DNA of 64,000 bases, taken from Balanoglossus misakiensis (lineage: Eukaryota > Hemichordata). Position 1 is the first letter of the stretch, and every line of letters starts with the position of its first letter. The notes beneath the pieces were generated by a model, which saw only the letters and a list, made by a program, of their open reading frames with translations, ran no database searches and was not told where the DNA came from. The stretch is taken from assembly GCA_040954595.2 (NCBI GenBank), contig CM082592.2:10788001-10852000 (forward strand), read 5' to 3'. The position numbers and the translations under genes are program-made. This document shows, in pieces, positions 11,475 to 25,900 of the stretch.

Positions 11475-13645
11475 TCGCACGCCCCCTTGTGTTCAGTAGC
11501 AAAAACGAAAGTACTTGATGGACTGATTGAAGTTGTACTAGTGTAATCTATGTGGGTGCAGTATACCTGTAGCAAATTTCATAAAAAAACAGTGTTATGG
11601 ATTTATAGTATTTATGACACATATTCGTTATATATGCAAATTAAATTGATTGATTAAAGTATACTCTGTTGTACAACTTTTCCTGCCTCTAGTCTATTTA
11701 TTATCAGATACAATTCACTGACTATCGCTCATTATCTTTTATTTTGTAAATATTCTGTACGGTTCTCCGAGACCTGTACGGAAATAACCTAAAAATTGTA
11801 CTTGAAAAGGATTCTTTCGGTCATCAAAGATTGGCTATTTTGAAGGACAACTACGACCAATATCTTTTATCTGAAGATAATTTGAAAGTCCGCAGTATGA
11901 AAGGCTTAGTGTTGGACACATTGGGTCCATTCATTTATGGTGGTCAAAGAATTCTTTGTCCGTTGCCGGATTTGTGTCGTGAACCCTGAACGTTGCGATG
12001 CTGTAGATGTGTCGATCATAGTGTGACAGGCTTTGACACACAGAGAACACATTTCGCCCACTGCACACACGATTTCTTCCACAGACATTTGTTTGCTCTA
12101 CGGATTGAAGTTGGACATAAAGGGTCCTCACGTAACGAGATTTAACAATGAGCCCACTCAAGCATGGGAATTAAGGTGTTCATAACCAGTTACTGAACGC
12201 ACAGGTATATTGGAAACTATAAACGTGTAGGATGAGCCTTGTATTTCACCTCGTAAACGCATATAGACAATTTTATTTGCTGGAGTTGAAAAGTCTGTTA
12301 TCTATTACCGGAGTTTATGTCTCATATTGAAAAGAAATACAAGGCAACCTCGCAATTAACTTTTAAGTTATGTTCACCACCTGAGTTTATTTGGGTGGAC
12401 AAAAAGACGGATTTAAAGAAATAAAAACAAACAGGACACCCTGTAAACATGCAGGACATTTATATGAATTCGTATACTTGTATATTGATGTATGTTTTAT
12501 ATTTTACAGTCACGTCATAATTAACAACTGATTCGGAAAGTGCGATATCGACTGTTTACAAGAACACTCGAAGGCAATGCTTTATCTATGAGAAAACCAC
12601 ACGTCACACGCCACAGATTCGTACGGGCAGTCGGTAAAATTAAAGCGAAGCCTGAGTAATGGCCCGTGACGATACCTCATTATTTACGAATCGTCAACAA
12701 CGATATGTGAAGTCATGAATACTACTGTCCTGGTAAGTTTTATATTCAAAGTGATGGACGCTTTTGGTGAACTGAAGTTCTTGGAATATTTTGGCCTGGA
12801 ATGATATTAGTCTTTTCGCGCAATATCGATATCCACCAACATTTTTTAAATACAGAAACAGCAGAATTAAGCCCAGTGCGAAATCAGTACCAGATGGCGA
12901 ATCATTAAAGTACGCAATCCTCTTATTTCACCATTTGACCACAGAACCACGGAGAGATTCCAGACAGAGCCTGTGTTGGTAGCAACCACACCGAATGTCG
13001 TACATCACCGTCGTCGATGGCTTTCTCGTGGCACTGACATGACAACGGGCGCATTGAACCTACACAGGGTCACAGATACAAAGTATTTCTTCTGCAGGCG
13101 GGCCATTCAGTGATCAACGAAAGAATGGCTTACATTGGGTGTGGTCCCTTTAGACGTAGTCTTTATTGTAGCCAACATACATCGCATGATACATGCTATA
13201 CATTCTAGGTCCTTTTCTGTCTGTCTCGGTCATGAAAAACCCTCAACTATCTTCGGCAGACGAAGTGCCCTGCCGGGAGCAAAATATATAGACTCCTATT
13301 CCATAGAAGTTGACAACGGCTTTGACCTTCCCGGGAGCTCTCCAGTTTTCCAATCAAAACACAACACAGAAAATGTACTATCTCTTTCTAGTCCTTCAGT
13401 CAATATTTGCCAAACACCACAATTCAGCGGGCAAAGGGGTTTCATCCGTTATGCAGGGAGGTTTTGCGTTCGAACTTTAAAGTGTCTGGTACAGCAACCC
13501 AACGCAGAGCAGTCTCCTACACGACTCGGGCACGTACTACGCCCACGCTTTTTTGGTAAGACATAGCAACCGTAACATGGGCTAACTTTTACTGCACGAA
13601 AGCAAAATTTAAATGTCAAGAGTGTCACCCCGCTTTACCTCTCGT

Positions 13646-13662
13646 AGCAACAACCTGTTGCT
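13646..13662. repeat. Small palindrome AGCAAC-n5-GTTGCT
   Basis: Perfect six-base arms separated by five bases, about 190 bases upstream of the exon 1 start codon. A closely related palindrome lies at 25468-25483. Confidence 0.5.
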
Positions 13663-13844
13663 CCACCCCATGCAGTACACTTTGTCCCCATGTAAAAGTG
13701 GTTTGGTCTGACTGGTTCACTTAGTGTTTCCACAAGGGTCTTTCCTCTCTCTCTGAACCGGACCATCTATTCCACCTTCTGCTTGTTTCCCTGAAAACAC
13801 TTACTCCGGGATTGGATCGGAACCACTGTAGAAAGCCACCCGCC

Positions 13845-13923
13845 ATGGCGTTCCTTGGCGAGGGACAAGTTCTCCGGTTCTTGGTACTGCTATGTTCAAT
13901 CACTGCCGCCAACACTGTGTCAG
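13845..13923 (+). CDS. Exon 1: signal peptide
   Basis: An ATG in a strong context (CGCCATGG) opens 26 codons: a short polar start, the hydrophobic core [14 protein letters not shown], then a small-residue region (NTVSG) suitable for cleavage. The exon ends at a GTAAGT donor in phase 1, which matches the phase-1 acceptor of the first EGF exon at 22005. An upstream in-frame Leu/Met codon at 13812 would add 11 residues before the hydrophobic core and is less likely. Linking this exon to the gene across 8.1 kb rests on phase and on the need for a secretion signal. Confidence 0.7.
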
Positions 13924-16900
13924 GTAAGTTTTCTTTTCACACACTATCACTAACCGGGGGAATCCATCCAGAGCCGTTTCAGTTCAAGGATCAAGGTATC
14001 ACCAATTTTAAAGCCTAGGTGGCCATAATGTAAATGCTAAACTTATCAACAGAAAATCGTCGCTACCAAGTTACCCACTGAGCTGACACAAAAAGTAATG
14101 CTTTTAAAGAAACGAAACGAGCTGGACCGGTGTCTTTAAATGGGAAGGTGATGGGAACAGAATAAGTCCATACAACCTTGAGAATGCGTCGCGTTTGACA
14201 GCTACCGTCGTTCAAACTTCGCAATTCCACCGTAATTGTGTGCTTAAGTCGCAATGTCAACAGAATCTACCTTTCGCTCACATATCGACCCAAGCGGTCA
14301 CCGCACCATCCACAAATCATAACGCAGTTCGTCTAGTCAGCCGCAGAATTTTACTTTATGAATACTGTTCTATGCATGCAGTGACCTAAAAAACCTCTTT
14401 GAGTATGTCACACGTTAGGCTTCCTTTCCATGCCTTGCTTCAATCATAGACTCTACTGTCTATGCTTCAATGTGTCAAGACAAACTCTATTGTTCAACAT
14501 AAGATAGTCGCAAGTGATTTACCCTTTGTTTGTACTGCACCATTCCGGGTAAATATTGACTGCTGCATCGTACTGAGCTTTAGTGAAAACGGTATAAATG
14601 CTAAAAATTGTTGCTATTGTATTTTCGCTAAAATATACATTGAAAAAGAAGTGGCAAGTGGCTGCTTGCAGAAATGTTTAGCGAGCTCGCTTATGAGGGA
14701 CTGTGGTTACACATTCCAGTCGAATTGCGTAAGGACCCCAGTTTGCTTAAAAGAGCTAGGTTAAGTGATACTTAGCGCACCTTTTCCAAATGAAGAGATC
14801 TCTACCGTAACTCATGCACATATTAACCCAATGAATCAGTCGTCAGTAGGATTGAAATGTTGTGATTTATATTGTCATATAGTTCGTGGAACGACTATAA
14901 ACGCGTATTGTATGTGTCAGGGGTGTAGCGAACCTCGAAATTTCAAAAGTAGGCAGTCACGGTGGAATTCTGGGGGGGGGGGGAGCGCTTAGTGTCGGAG
15001 TGGTAAGTGGTAAGGGATGTTGGCAGAAACTTGAAGTCACACCACTGGTCCTTCAAGTTCTTGCCAGTGCCCTAAATTTGGGTGAATGAACTCTCGCGAT
15101 GTATACTGATCACGTGGTCATCCTCTACTCGATATGGTCTGTTAAACTGAAGTTATAAGCCCGAGAAACCTCAGCTAATTTCCACTGAGGAAAGATGGCG
15201 AGCCAAGCGATAAAGATAACAGTCCTTTTGTATGACGGAGTAATCTTAAAAGATGGGCGTTTATTGTCAGTTCATGTTCAGTAACTATGGTTGACATTCA
15301 GCGGCATGTTTTTCGAATAAAAAAGTGACCCCACCCGGCTTCGAAGTGAAGCGCCATACAGAGGTATAGTTTGGTCAAACTTCTATTGTCCGTCCGTGGC
15401 GAACTCGGACAAGACAAGTGAATGACGGGAACGGACAGGGTTAGACTGGATCAATTGAAGAATTTCAGCTTGAACCGCATGACAAATTTCCCACACTCTG
15501 GGAACCTCTCTCGTTTTGATCGTCGTAAAAGCTTATTGAGACATTGTGCAATTTGATGAATGAGGGTCTCATGCATCCCATTCAACTGTCCGATTATTTC
15601 TTAGATGTTAAACGCCTTTCATGGGATCCTACGTTCCAGCTACACTCCGTCTAAATGGGACAGTTCCGGTAGCAATATATTGAATTAAGAACACCAGAGA
15701 TTGTGTGCGAACATTCTGGCTTACACACACTGTATATGTACACTTATTAACGTTCCACGTGACGATGGGAATTATCCCGATCGATGGAAAGTGTTTACAG
15801 GCCCTAATTAGTTGACAAACAACCATCATTTGCAGTTTATAAAATTAATTCCAAATAAAACTGGTGCTTAGGGGCGCACAAGTACCGATCACAGGATCGG
15901 GAATCAATTTTTTTAGGAGAACGTATAAAAGTGAAAGTTTGAGTTGTATGTCTCAATGTGAAGAAAAAGCGAATATCATCTGTCGTTGTACAATTGGAAG
16001 AATGTTCAGATTGGTGTCTTACATGCAGACGATGTATCATTAAAAAATGCATCTTTTAAAGCGACAAGTAGTACTCAAGATAGCGCCGACATGAACGCAG
16101 AATCGTGCATGGAAGCAGTGAACTTTCCATGGGAACAGTCTAGGGGGTTAGTGACGCGTAAAATTGAGGAGGGGCTGTGTGGGTTATCAGATCGTGGTCA
16201 AACTTAATAAATCACGTAATCCTCCGAGTGCAAAGAGTCAAAGACTCATTCTCTTGTCATTTTCAACGGTGATTGTAAATCAGATTTACCTATACACATA
16301 TCCTCTCATATAAACTGCCTGGCCACGTGAGATCTCGTCGGGTCTCGTGGAGTTCGGAAAATGGCTTATCTACTTTTGAGGAGTGAGGAATTATCCAAGG
16401 CCCCTTAATGGGTCTGGTTTGGTGTAATTCGTGTAACCATGGAATGGCATGCTATTGTTGACACTCTATCCTGACATGTCCGCTGTAAAAAAAAGGTCTC
16501 TCAACCTCTGCAAGACCTTCGATTAAGGTCATGCATACAAATACATGTGGGCTGAGTTGATTCTCTTGTCATATAAGAAATATCTCCGTTGTTTCGTTGA
16601 GGCTTCAGCAGTTCACGCCAAAGACTCCCACGGGTAATACTAACACAATGTTGAATTCTGTTGATTGTGTAAACCACTGCAATTTTCTCAAGGGTCGGAG
16701 TAGGGTAATGCCCCTGTGAATACCACTGGCATTTTACTGGCGGAAATTCTGGAGAAGGATGACTCGGCACTTTTGCTTTGATTGATGAAACTATTCTTAC
16801 ATTTGACCAGCACCCCTCCCCTTTTTCTTTGTTTCAATCCTGTACTAATTTGTAGTCTCGTTTGGTGGAAGACTAAGTAATCAATGGTGGCGTGTACATC

Positions 16901-19900
16901 TTTTTTAATGGCCTTCTGCCTTGAAACTTAGAAACACAAGACAAGACAGACACAATTTGATATCGATTCATGCACCCTAACTGTTCATTGCACCCTGATT
17001 GAAAGTAAGTTCAGGTGTTTAACCGAATCGTTTCACGTCTTTCGTTCGCCCACTTGAGGTCGCCTCTATAGGTTACTTTAATTTTGTTTGTTTAATGGGC
17101 GAGTTCCCTCATAAGGTTACCCTAGTTAGTACAAAGTACACATGCTTTACAATGGTCTGTGTGTGAAGGGGGTCTGTGGTTTAAAGGACAATGCTCCCAT
17201 GACTTTGATAACGTTAAAAAAATCACGTCAGTGGATTAAAGGGACTACTTCGGTAAAATTCATCGCACAATTGGACCTCACTACACTAACCAGGCAACAG
17301 TTCCATAAAACAATGACTGCAAAAAAGTCGGTGAAAGTTGACGACGCCCTTGTGCAACCGGTTGTATGTCGTGAACCGATGAGCCCCAAATAGAGGCATC
17401 AGGTCACGTGACTGAACAAACGCGGTGCACGCACTCACGACGAACCTCGCATTCACTCGTCTTCTTCTCTGGACTTGCGCCCTTTCTTTATGACAAAGCA
17501 GTCGGCTGTTTTTCGAGTGTGGATTGTAACTGTGAGCAGGTCGTGACCTTTTACTCCGAACGAATGCATTTTATAGACACACCTTGTTTCCTTTCGCTCG
17601 TTAAAACACGACCTTCAGGTCGAAACTGCACTGGAATGCGAGCAGATCTGTGATGTGACACGGTGACACTTGCCAAAGAATAGCTTGGTTGGGCAAAAGT
17701 GATTGGGTAATGAACAAGTAATTACATATTAGCGGATAACGATTTACTTAGATCAGTTGGTATTTGGTAAAACCTCTGACATCTCATCTGACACAGTGCC
17801 TTCTTCAAGTTGTGTGGATTGACATTCTCACACGGGACAACGAAGTGGATACTGAGGTCACTTGAGATATGTCAAACTGTCAGAATGATAAAATGCCGTG
17901 ACATTTTAAATACACTGTAGGTTCGTACAATGGCATGCAAGTTAGGAGAATCTGTAAGTTGGAACATGCGGGTAGGCGCGGCTATCTCTCTCAACTACGA
18001 AGTATTTTATGTCATGGATATGTGAGGTAAAAAAAGGCTTAAAACAAATTACATTCAATTAATGAATGTAAGTTGGGTGTATTGGTATGTTCGAAGGTAG
18101 AACACGCCCCCAACGGTATCCTGAGGCCCCGATACCGGCACGTTTGTCACCATGTTCACCATAGTTGGTTTCTCCACCTCTTTTGTGAAAGGAAGCGCCC
18201 ACAAATAATAGAGCAATCCGCCAACCATAGAAGAGTGATGACGTATAGTCTGCTGCCCACAGGTCATTTACCAGTGGTCTGATTCCTTGCCCCTTCTTCA
18301 CGCTGCTGGCGCTGCACTCACGAAAGCAGAGTAGCAGGGGACCAGACTTATTTCTGGTAGCAACATTGCGCGGCTACACCCTTCCGTTAGCGTAGCACAG
18401 CCAGCGGTGGGATTGGCAGGGTATCAGATTAGCAAAAATTGTGGTCAGTATGCATCAAGAGAGGGCGTCGCACCCTAGTGCTAATAGTATTGATCTGTTT
18501 TCTTCAATGTCAAACGGCTAGCTTGGAGGAAAGTAGTACCTCAAAGTGCAACCGGTCATCTTTGGCCAATTCTGGCTTAGTTGTTGGACTGGTAACACAC
18601 GATTTACCTGACTGCAGATTTTTGTGTTGGAAGTCGCGTTCAGCAAGGTCTGACACCGAAACAAACACAAAATATTGTGGTTTGTTATCAAAGTGCTTAC
18701 TGGAGTTTATAGACTATGTCGTGAAAATTCGGAATGTTCCTCAACAATGCCGCCTTTCCCCTATTAAAAAAATCCAAGGTCACCTTAAGAAATGTCAGAA
18801 ACATTCGCGACGTTTAAGCATTTTAAACTGAATGAATGTCCACTCGATTAGGTTTTATGTTTGGTGGAGTTACCATAGTTACAACGCGACCGAAGGCTGG
18901 AGTGTTCATGTTGAAGGAAAACACTGAACCCATTAAACGGACGCTGATAAAAATTCCGTTACCTGGTAACTATTGTACCATCAAGCCTATTTTGATAATA
19001 CGAATTTAATTGGGGGTACAGTCACCTCTAATTTACATACACCCATATATGGTTAATTGGTGTTTATAACGAATACAAATGAACCCATATCTGGCGTGCT
19101 TTTTTTTCGCGTGGTCAAGTGGAAATCTGTGATTGGGTAGACCTTCACTTTCCATGGTAACCAAGGCTGAATTTACACAGGTGACACAATACCTCTAATG
19201 GGAGTGTTCTGCGTTGTGATCTGTGTCGAAATTTGTAATATTTGATATTTCGAATGGATTATGTACTATACCTGTCCTTATCATTACAGAAATCACACTC
19301 TATATTATATTTTTGCCTCAATTGTCCTCATGGTGTCACGTCGGACAGTGATATCGCAGAAAAGCGACATAGATATATGAACTCCTCGATATGCCAGTTG
19401 ATGACGCCAAAAGATTGCTCACCACGGGCGCCAAAATAGTTACACACCAGCTTCTCATTAGTTTCTTAACTTGTGTTCCATTATATGAACACTAAGGCCA
19501 ACTTGCCTACTCCAACAAGGCGGTCCCAAGCGCCCTAGATTTCCCAAGGACCTGTACAACAAAGCTTTTCTGTACACTTAAAACCGAATGACTTCTCTTT
19601 TATTTATTAAACTCAAATTCCTTTGGCGTTCAGAAGCTATTTATACACCTTTTCATTTTGCCGTCTTTTGTGATGCAAACATTCTCAACAAGGTGTGTCC
19701 GTGCCACTTTTTCGAGTATTTATGCTACCTGGATTGTCTAACGACCATTCATCATTCGAGCGCCAACGTCTCCACCGAGTAGTGTAGTCTGTCGCCGTTC
19801 TCCGAGAAGTTAGTAGTGGCGTACTAGATTTTCGAAGGTACCGTGTTGACGCAAGCTTGTAATTCAAACAAGATGCCGGGTTTGTATTTTGTGCTGCACG

Positions 19901-22900
19901 TAAGTAAAATCGTGTAATGTAACGTGGTGTACTTTCTCAGGTCAACATCCAATTAGTGATGCATGGTGAATACTCGCATGTGCTTGAGAGTAGTACCTGG
20001 TGAACTTAAAGTCAACTTAATCAAAATTACAATTTTTACCTGTGGTAATAGCTATTTATGGACGAAGACGTATACAGGTTTCCGCAAGAAAAGGATTGAT
20101 TTTTGTGAAGCTGCCAAAGTTCAGCGAAAGACATATGCCTTATCAAGGACACTAAATTGACGTTAACGTTATAAAACTAACCCAACGTGATCAAGCTTGT
20201 CAGAAGAATTCCTTTTTTAAAAAGTTTAACGGTGGCCTACTTACAGAAAGAAGAATGTTATCGTGTTCATACTTTTTTTTTGCAGGACAGACGACAGATT
20301 TACAGATGATGGGCGCGTGTGAATGCAATTTGCTTTTATTGACTTGGCGGTGTCTTGGTCATACACATGAACCCGTTTTGGAGAACGCTTCTTGAAGAAG
20401 CATTGCAAACGACCGTTGCTACGACAACACATTGTCCGATTTGTTTGTCCTCGCGTCTTCAGAATACTGACCGCGCCTATCATTCAGTCCCCGTGCAGGT
20501 CATTTCAACGAAACGAGTTAATAAATGCACGCCGAGAGATGGTCAACAAAGACAGCCCTTATAAAAAAAGTTGAAAGGGCCGTGAAGTGAATTTAACAGA
20601 AGCATGGCTACACAACTGATTCGGTCAGTGATTGTCCTATTGAAAAAGCAGTTCAAACCGTGACGAATTCGGTCGCCACACAAACTTTGCAGGCGAGAAC
20701 TCCCTCCAGAAAAACCTGTTTCATTTCAACTTCAGGTTTTTATCGTCGCCATCAACATAAACCCTTTAGCATGTGCGACTGAACTTTGGTTCGGAGGAGG
20801 TACTTAAACAACTTGACAACATTCTTTGATGTCTGGGATTGTGACCTGCCGAATCAGCCAGACTTTTCTCACCTGGCTGTTCCAATTACTTTGCTCTCCA
20901 CGGGGATTATCAGCGAAATTTATTGACACGTGCCAATGAAAACTTGATTATTACCATGACAACTGCCTGTGCTGTCAACAAAATATCGACGATTGCTAAG
21001 CTTTGAAGACAGATGGCGACGGGACTAAAATTTCGTTCATACCTTCCGATTTAGAGAACTTTCCGCGGCACTTTTCAGAAACAGTATCAGACAGACAAAC
21101 AGAGAGAATGATATTTCATCCGGGGTTCTTTGGTCCCCACTTGCAATCACAGTTGCCCGGCGATCGGGCATTGCCCGAATTCTTCACATAATTAACACAA
21201 ATTTCGACAAACAAGGTGTAGTTGTGTGAACGCCGTCCGTCTTGCGTGGCTCGTCCATCTCTTTCAGGTTGACCGCGCTTCGCTGGAACACCTTGTTCAT
21301 TATTCATATATATTCTTGAACCGTAAAAAACTCCCATTGAAGTGTTAGACACTATCAGCTTTGTTCTTTTGCTATCTTCAACGAGCGGACGACGGCTTGG
21401 GTCATTAAAGTCGGCAGTAAACATTACTCCCGAAGATAAAAAATAACCCCTAGTGAAATAAACGAAGGCCTATAGAACAGTATGCAAGCGTGTCACGAAT
21501 GCAGGGACTGTATTTGAGTCCAACGTCTTCGCGTCTGTAAGATCTACTTCAATGTTCTTTTCCAGAAAATTTGGCATTGAACCAAGATCTTCCAGTCGCA
21601 TTGTGGGTGGGTATAGGTGGGCGGCTCAAAAAGTCTATTCACACTGTCAAATACATTCCAGAAGACAGAATGCCAGTGTTTTGAAGAGAAAGGAAAAAAG
21701 ATATATAAATGTGGGTGTCACTGTTTACGTGAGCGTTCGTTGTTGAAGCGGGACGAGCCTCCAGGCAAATTCTCGCCGACAGTGAGTTGTCGTTTTCAGT
21801 TGTCATTACAGGTATGACCGTGACATGAAAAGCTGGTCACATCAGCTCCTGTGGAAACTGACGGAAAACAACGTCTTTAAGAAATCTGACATTTGTTCAG
21901 ACGGAGATGGTTGACATATTGCTTGAGGCCACCTTTTGGGACGGTGGGACGAAGATGACCATACTACTTCTACTCAACGATTGTTTCTCTTTCGTTCATT
22001 TCAGGAGGATTGGACAGGGCGAGTACTACTACATGCGATGATTTCCCTTGTATTTATGGAACTTGTCGACCTCGAACAGGAGAATCACCGGCGTTTGTAT
22101 GTGAATGTATGGAAGGAGCCGAGGGCGACTTATGCGAAATCAGTAAGTTCAAATTGGCGGATTGGCACTGTGTATATGATAACGACTCCTGGTTTGATGA
22201 AAATATCGAGATATGTCTGCTCGACACAGCAACTTGAACTTAGATGACTCGAAGATGACATTTCTATATAAACGGATTCTGGGAGGTTTATCCTGTTATT
22301 TTCCCAAGCAAAGACGTTAAACATTCATACACCCCTTGAACCCTTTTTTCTCCAGATATAGACGACTGTGCCAGCAACCCGTGCCAACACGACAGTGAAT
22401 GCGTGGACATTTTACCGGGCTACTACTGCGCATGCTTATCTGGTTGGACAGGTGTTAACTGCGAAAATGGTAAAAAGTGCAAGATTGTTTAGTTCTTCCA
22501 AGCCACAACATGCAGGTCGACTGCCATGCATTGAGAAAAAAACGAGCATGTGTCTTTCTGGGCGACGTAATGTCTCTTTTTTCACATGTCGTAAATACGT
22601 TTTGCTATACAAATGTCTGAGAAATAGAGAACATTGTCGTAAAGCCCACTCAACTGGACTACACCCTTTTATACAATCGGCCCCATTCAATATGACAACT
22701 GAACTCCAATCACGTATAGAGCAGAATGTGACCAGGGCGTGTTGGTTCATGTTATCTTTTAGCTACTGGTATTTGTTTGGAAGAACCTTGTAAGAATGGT
22801 GGAAACTGTACAGCATTGGACGATTATGGCGCCTACCACTGCACCTGTCCTCCGAACTGGATGGGTGTAAACTGCACAGACGGTGAGCGCCATTCCATTT

Positions 22901-25900
22901 ATGTATAATTTTCACTCGTCAAAATAAGAATCATGTATATATGTGTGTGTGTGTGTGTGTGTGTGCGTGCGAGTACAAAACAACTCATTTATGTTTTCAT
23001 CTTTGCTTGTGAACACCAGATACCAACGAGTGTGTACTGGGAGCTGAATGTCTCAACGACGGCACGTGCGTCAACACGCCAGGCAGCTACGAGTGCAACT
23101 GCCCACCTGGGTTCACTGGACCATCGTGTGAGATCGGTAGGTTTAAGACACCGTTTGTAGTGCTTTGCGAGCAAGTTTGCAATGTGTCTCCCAGTCCGCG
23201 TAAAAACGAAAATTAACGTTGGTTGGTTCGTGACAAAATGAATATTATGGTCTCTCTACACTGCCAGGAACCTACTGATATATGTAAAGAAAATAAACAC
23301 TTACCATAGAACCAGAAAAAGTCCTAATGCTGGAAATTCTCTCTCGCTTTATAGAGGTGGATCTCTGCGAAAACTCTCTGTGTGAAAACGGAGCTACCTG
23401 CAACAAGACACGTGAAGATGACAAAGGTTATGAGTGTCTGTGTCCATCAAGATGGCAAGGGGAATTTTGTCACATCGGTAAGTTACTTTACATACACAAC
23501 TACATACATACATATATTATCTTTTGGTGTGACGCTTGGATTCATATGCCCTTCTGATACCGACTGTTGTTGTTCTTCAGAGCAAAACGCCTGTGGGAGT
23601 AACCCATGTCAGAACGGCGGAACGTGCAACAACTACTACACCTATTACACTTGTACTTGCCCGCCTCATTTCTACGGTACAACATGCAGAAATGGTGAGT
23701 ATATATTTACATATGATATCAAAATTGAAGTCAAACCTCTTTTGTTTAATTAATAACTCATATTTGGGAAGTTTTGTGATGAATAGGCAATTAACCCCTT
23801 TTAATACTTTTTCTGATTGCAGAATTCGGTATATGTTACGGCACAGGAGATCCTCATTACATCACGTTCGACGAGAAAATGTACGACTTTCAGGGAGAAT
23901 GTAAATACGTTTTCACCGAACGATGCGGAGGATCAAGTACAACATTTAGTGTCGTCATACAGAATTCAGTCCAACAGGACACTGAAGTCACTTACATTTC
24001 TGATGTGTTTGTTACCATCGGAGCTTATGTAAGTACTGGTTGCGATTTCACAAGCCAAAATTTTTCAGACATCGATTCTTTTCAGAAAGCCATTCGATGT
24101 TCACAAGCATCTGCTTTGACACGAGTCCATCTTTCTTTGCCTCTTACAGGAAATAAAATTCACGAAAGGCATGAGAGTGACACTTGATGGCTATAACGTT
24201 CATCTACCATTGGTATTAGGTGACAACGAGATCCGCATCCAGTATACTGGCCTTTATGTCGTAAGTAATACATCCAGTGATGACAAGATTCGTATAAGTG
24301 ACGGTTGTTTGACAATAGGAGTGCAATCTTATAATATCAACGCGACACCCTAGCCTGTTTTTAAATCACATCGTTCAATCTATCGATTATCAGGAGCTCA
24401 CTACGGACCTTAATTATGTGGTGAAGTGGGATGGTGTCAACACGTTGGAAGTTCGTCTGCCGACTACGATGGAAGGAAACACGTGTGGTTTGTGTGGCAA
24501 CTTCAACGGAAACCCAGACGACGATTTCCTGGACAGAGACGGTGTATTGGTGAGTGGCTGAGGGAATGATATACCATGGCAACGGTTTATTCGTTTGATC
24601 ATATCTTGACTTTGCATACATTTTTTGCATCCAAGTTTAATGAGAAGAAAACGTCGTCTCGTGTCGCCATTTTACACGTACCATACTTGGAAAACATGCG
24701 GTGATGTACAGGGTGTATCTAAGCTCTGTTGAAGAGATGGCGAACTACTTTGCATAGAGTAGCATCGCTATAAAGTGTTCTTATTATGAAACAGATTCAT
24801 AAGCACACTACATAGCGGTGCTACTAACTGCAGCCAATCGACAAACTTCAAGCTGAAATGGACACAGAGGAAATCCTGGAGACCTGACTGTTATATACTG
24901 ACAACAGAATGCTCTCGCTATGACAGAGTGTTCTAATCTCTGTGTTACAATCAAAGCCAACACAATACACCATCTACCTGTCTGTATGTATGTGTGAATG
25001 TAGGCATACTTGGATGCATGTGCTTTGCCTTGTATGACACTGTATGTTTTTGACATCATGTTAATGATTTCATCTACCGATGTGATTAACTAAAGGTATC
25101 TCTGCCAACAGCTGAACACTACAGCAGAGTTTGGTAATGCCTGGGCGGTTACAGATGGCATCCCTTGTGACGATGCAACCGATGTGACGATTGAGTGTCC
25201 AACCAACGAAGACCAACAACGGGCAGTTGATCTCTGTCAAGTTATCATCGATACCGATGGTATAACTCAAATTTAAGAATTCCACATCTTTCACACACAT
25301 TGTCCTCTCAACACGCTACACCGAGAACGTCATTAAATGTCTCACACCTACAAACCTCCACCCTACCCTAATAACTTACAATACAGCTGCCGTTAAAGTT
25401 ACCATACCAAAAACAATAGATTCTTTCCTGGCCATTGCGAAATCTCACGAGACTTGTTTAATTACCGTAGCAACAGGTTGCTAGCTAAATACAAGTCAAG
25501 CTTTGTATGAATCTGGAATAGGTGCAGAGTTTAACAAAAATTCATTTCACCTTGACCTCACAGTACAAGACAACTGACATGTCCTCATTTTTATTATCCC
25601 TCTGTCACGTGATAGCACTCCTGGTACATTCATTGAAACCTATTTAGTAGACCCGGGTAAAATAGATAATGCCATTAGATGGACGCCAATATAAAATGTA
25701 CAGTTCTTACATGCAATATTAAAGAAAAGATTCCTTTTGAAGTTTGCAACGACAGCTTCAATTGTTTGAGTTGACAATGGTCGCAAGTCCCAAATGACAT
25801 TTGCATTGGCAAACGACAATTCAAATCAGTGGATAGAAGCTACCCTATTGTACTTGTTTGTATGCGTGTCAAAGGTGACCGGTTCACGTGTCAACATGCC

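Larger units (their letters stand above)
10645..13844. other. Divergent intergenic region between the ACAD10-like and giant vWD genes
   Basis: About 3.2 kb between the two start codons, which face away from each other. It should contain both promoters. Visible contents: an AATGC-rich simple repeat (10989-11018), two GC-rich boxes (11079-11104), a cluster of nuclear-receptor-type half sites (11412-11474), and a small palindrome (13646-13662). A 143-codon open frame (13135-13566) has no ATG at its start and no recognisable similarity, so I do not call it a gene. Confidence 0.6.

Noticed and set aside
13135-13566. 143-codon open frame upstream of the signal-peptide exon
   Set aside because: It starts at a TTG, lacks recognisable domains and has no support as an exon, although a good donor (GGTAAGA) lies at its end.
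14462-14764. 100-codon open frame in intron 1
   Set aside because: No similarity or coding features; consistent with chance in an 8-kb intron.
25468-25483. RFX X-box
   Set aside because: The half sites (GCAAC left, GTTGC right) are in the opposite order to the X-box consensus.
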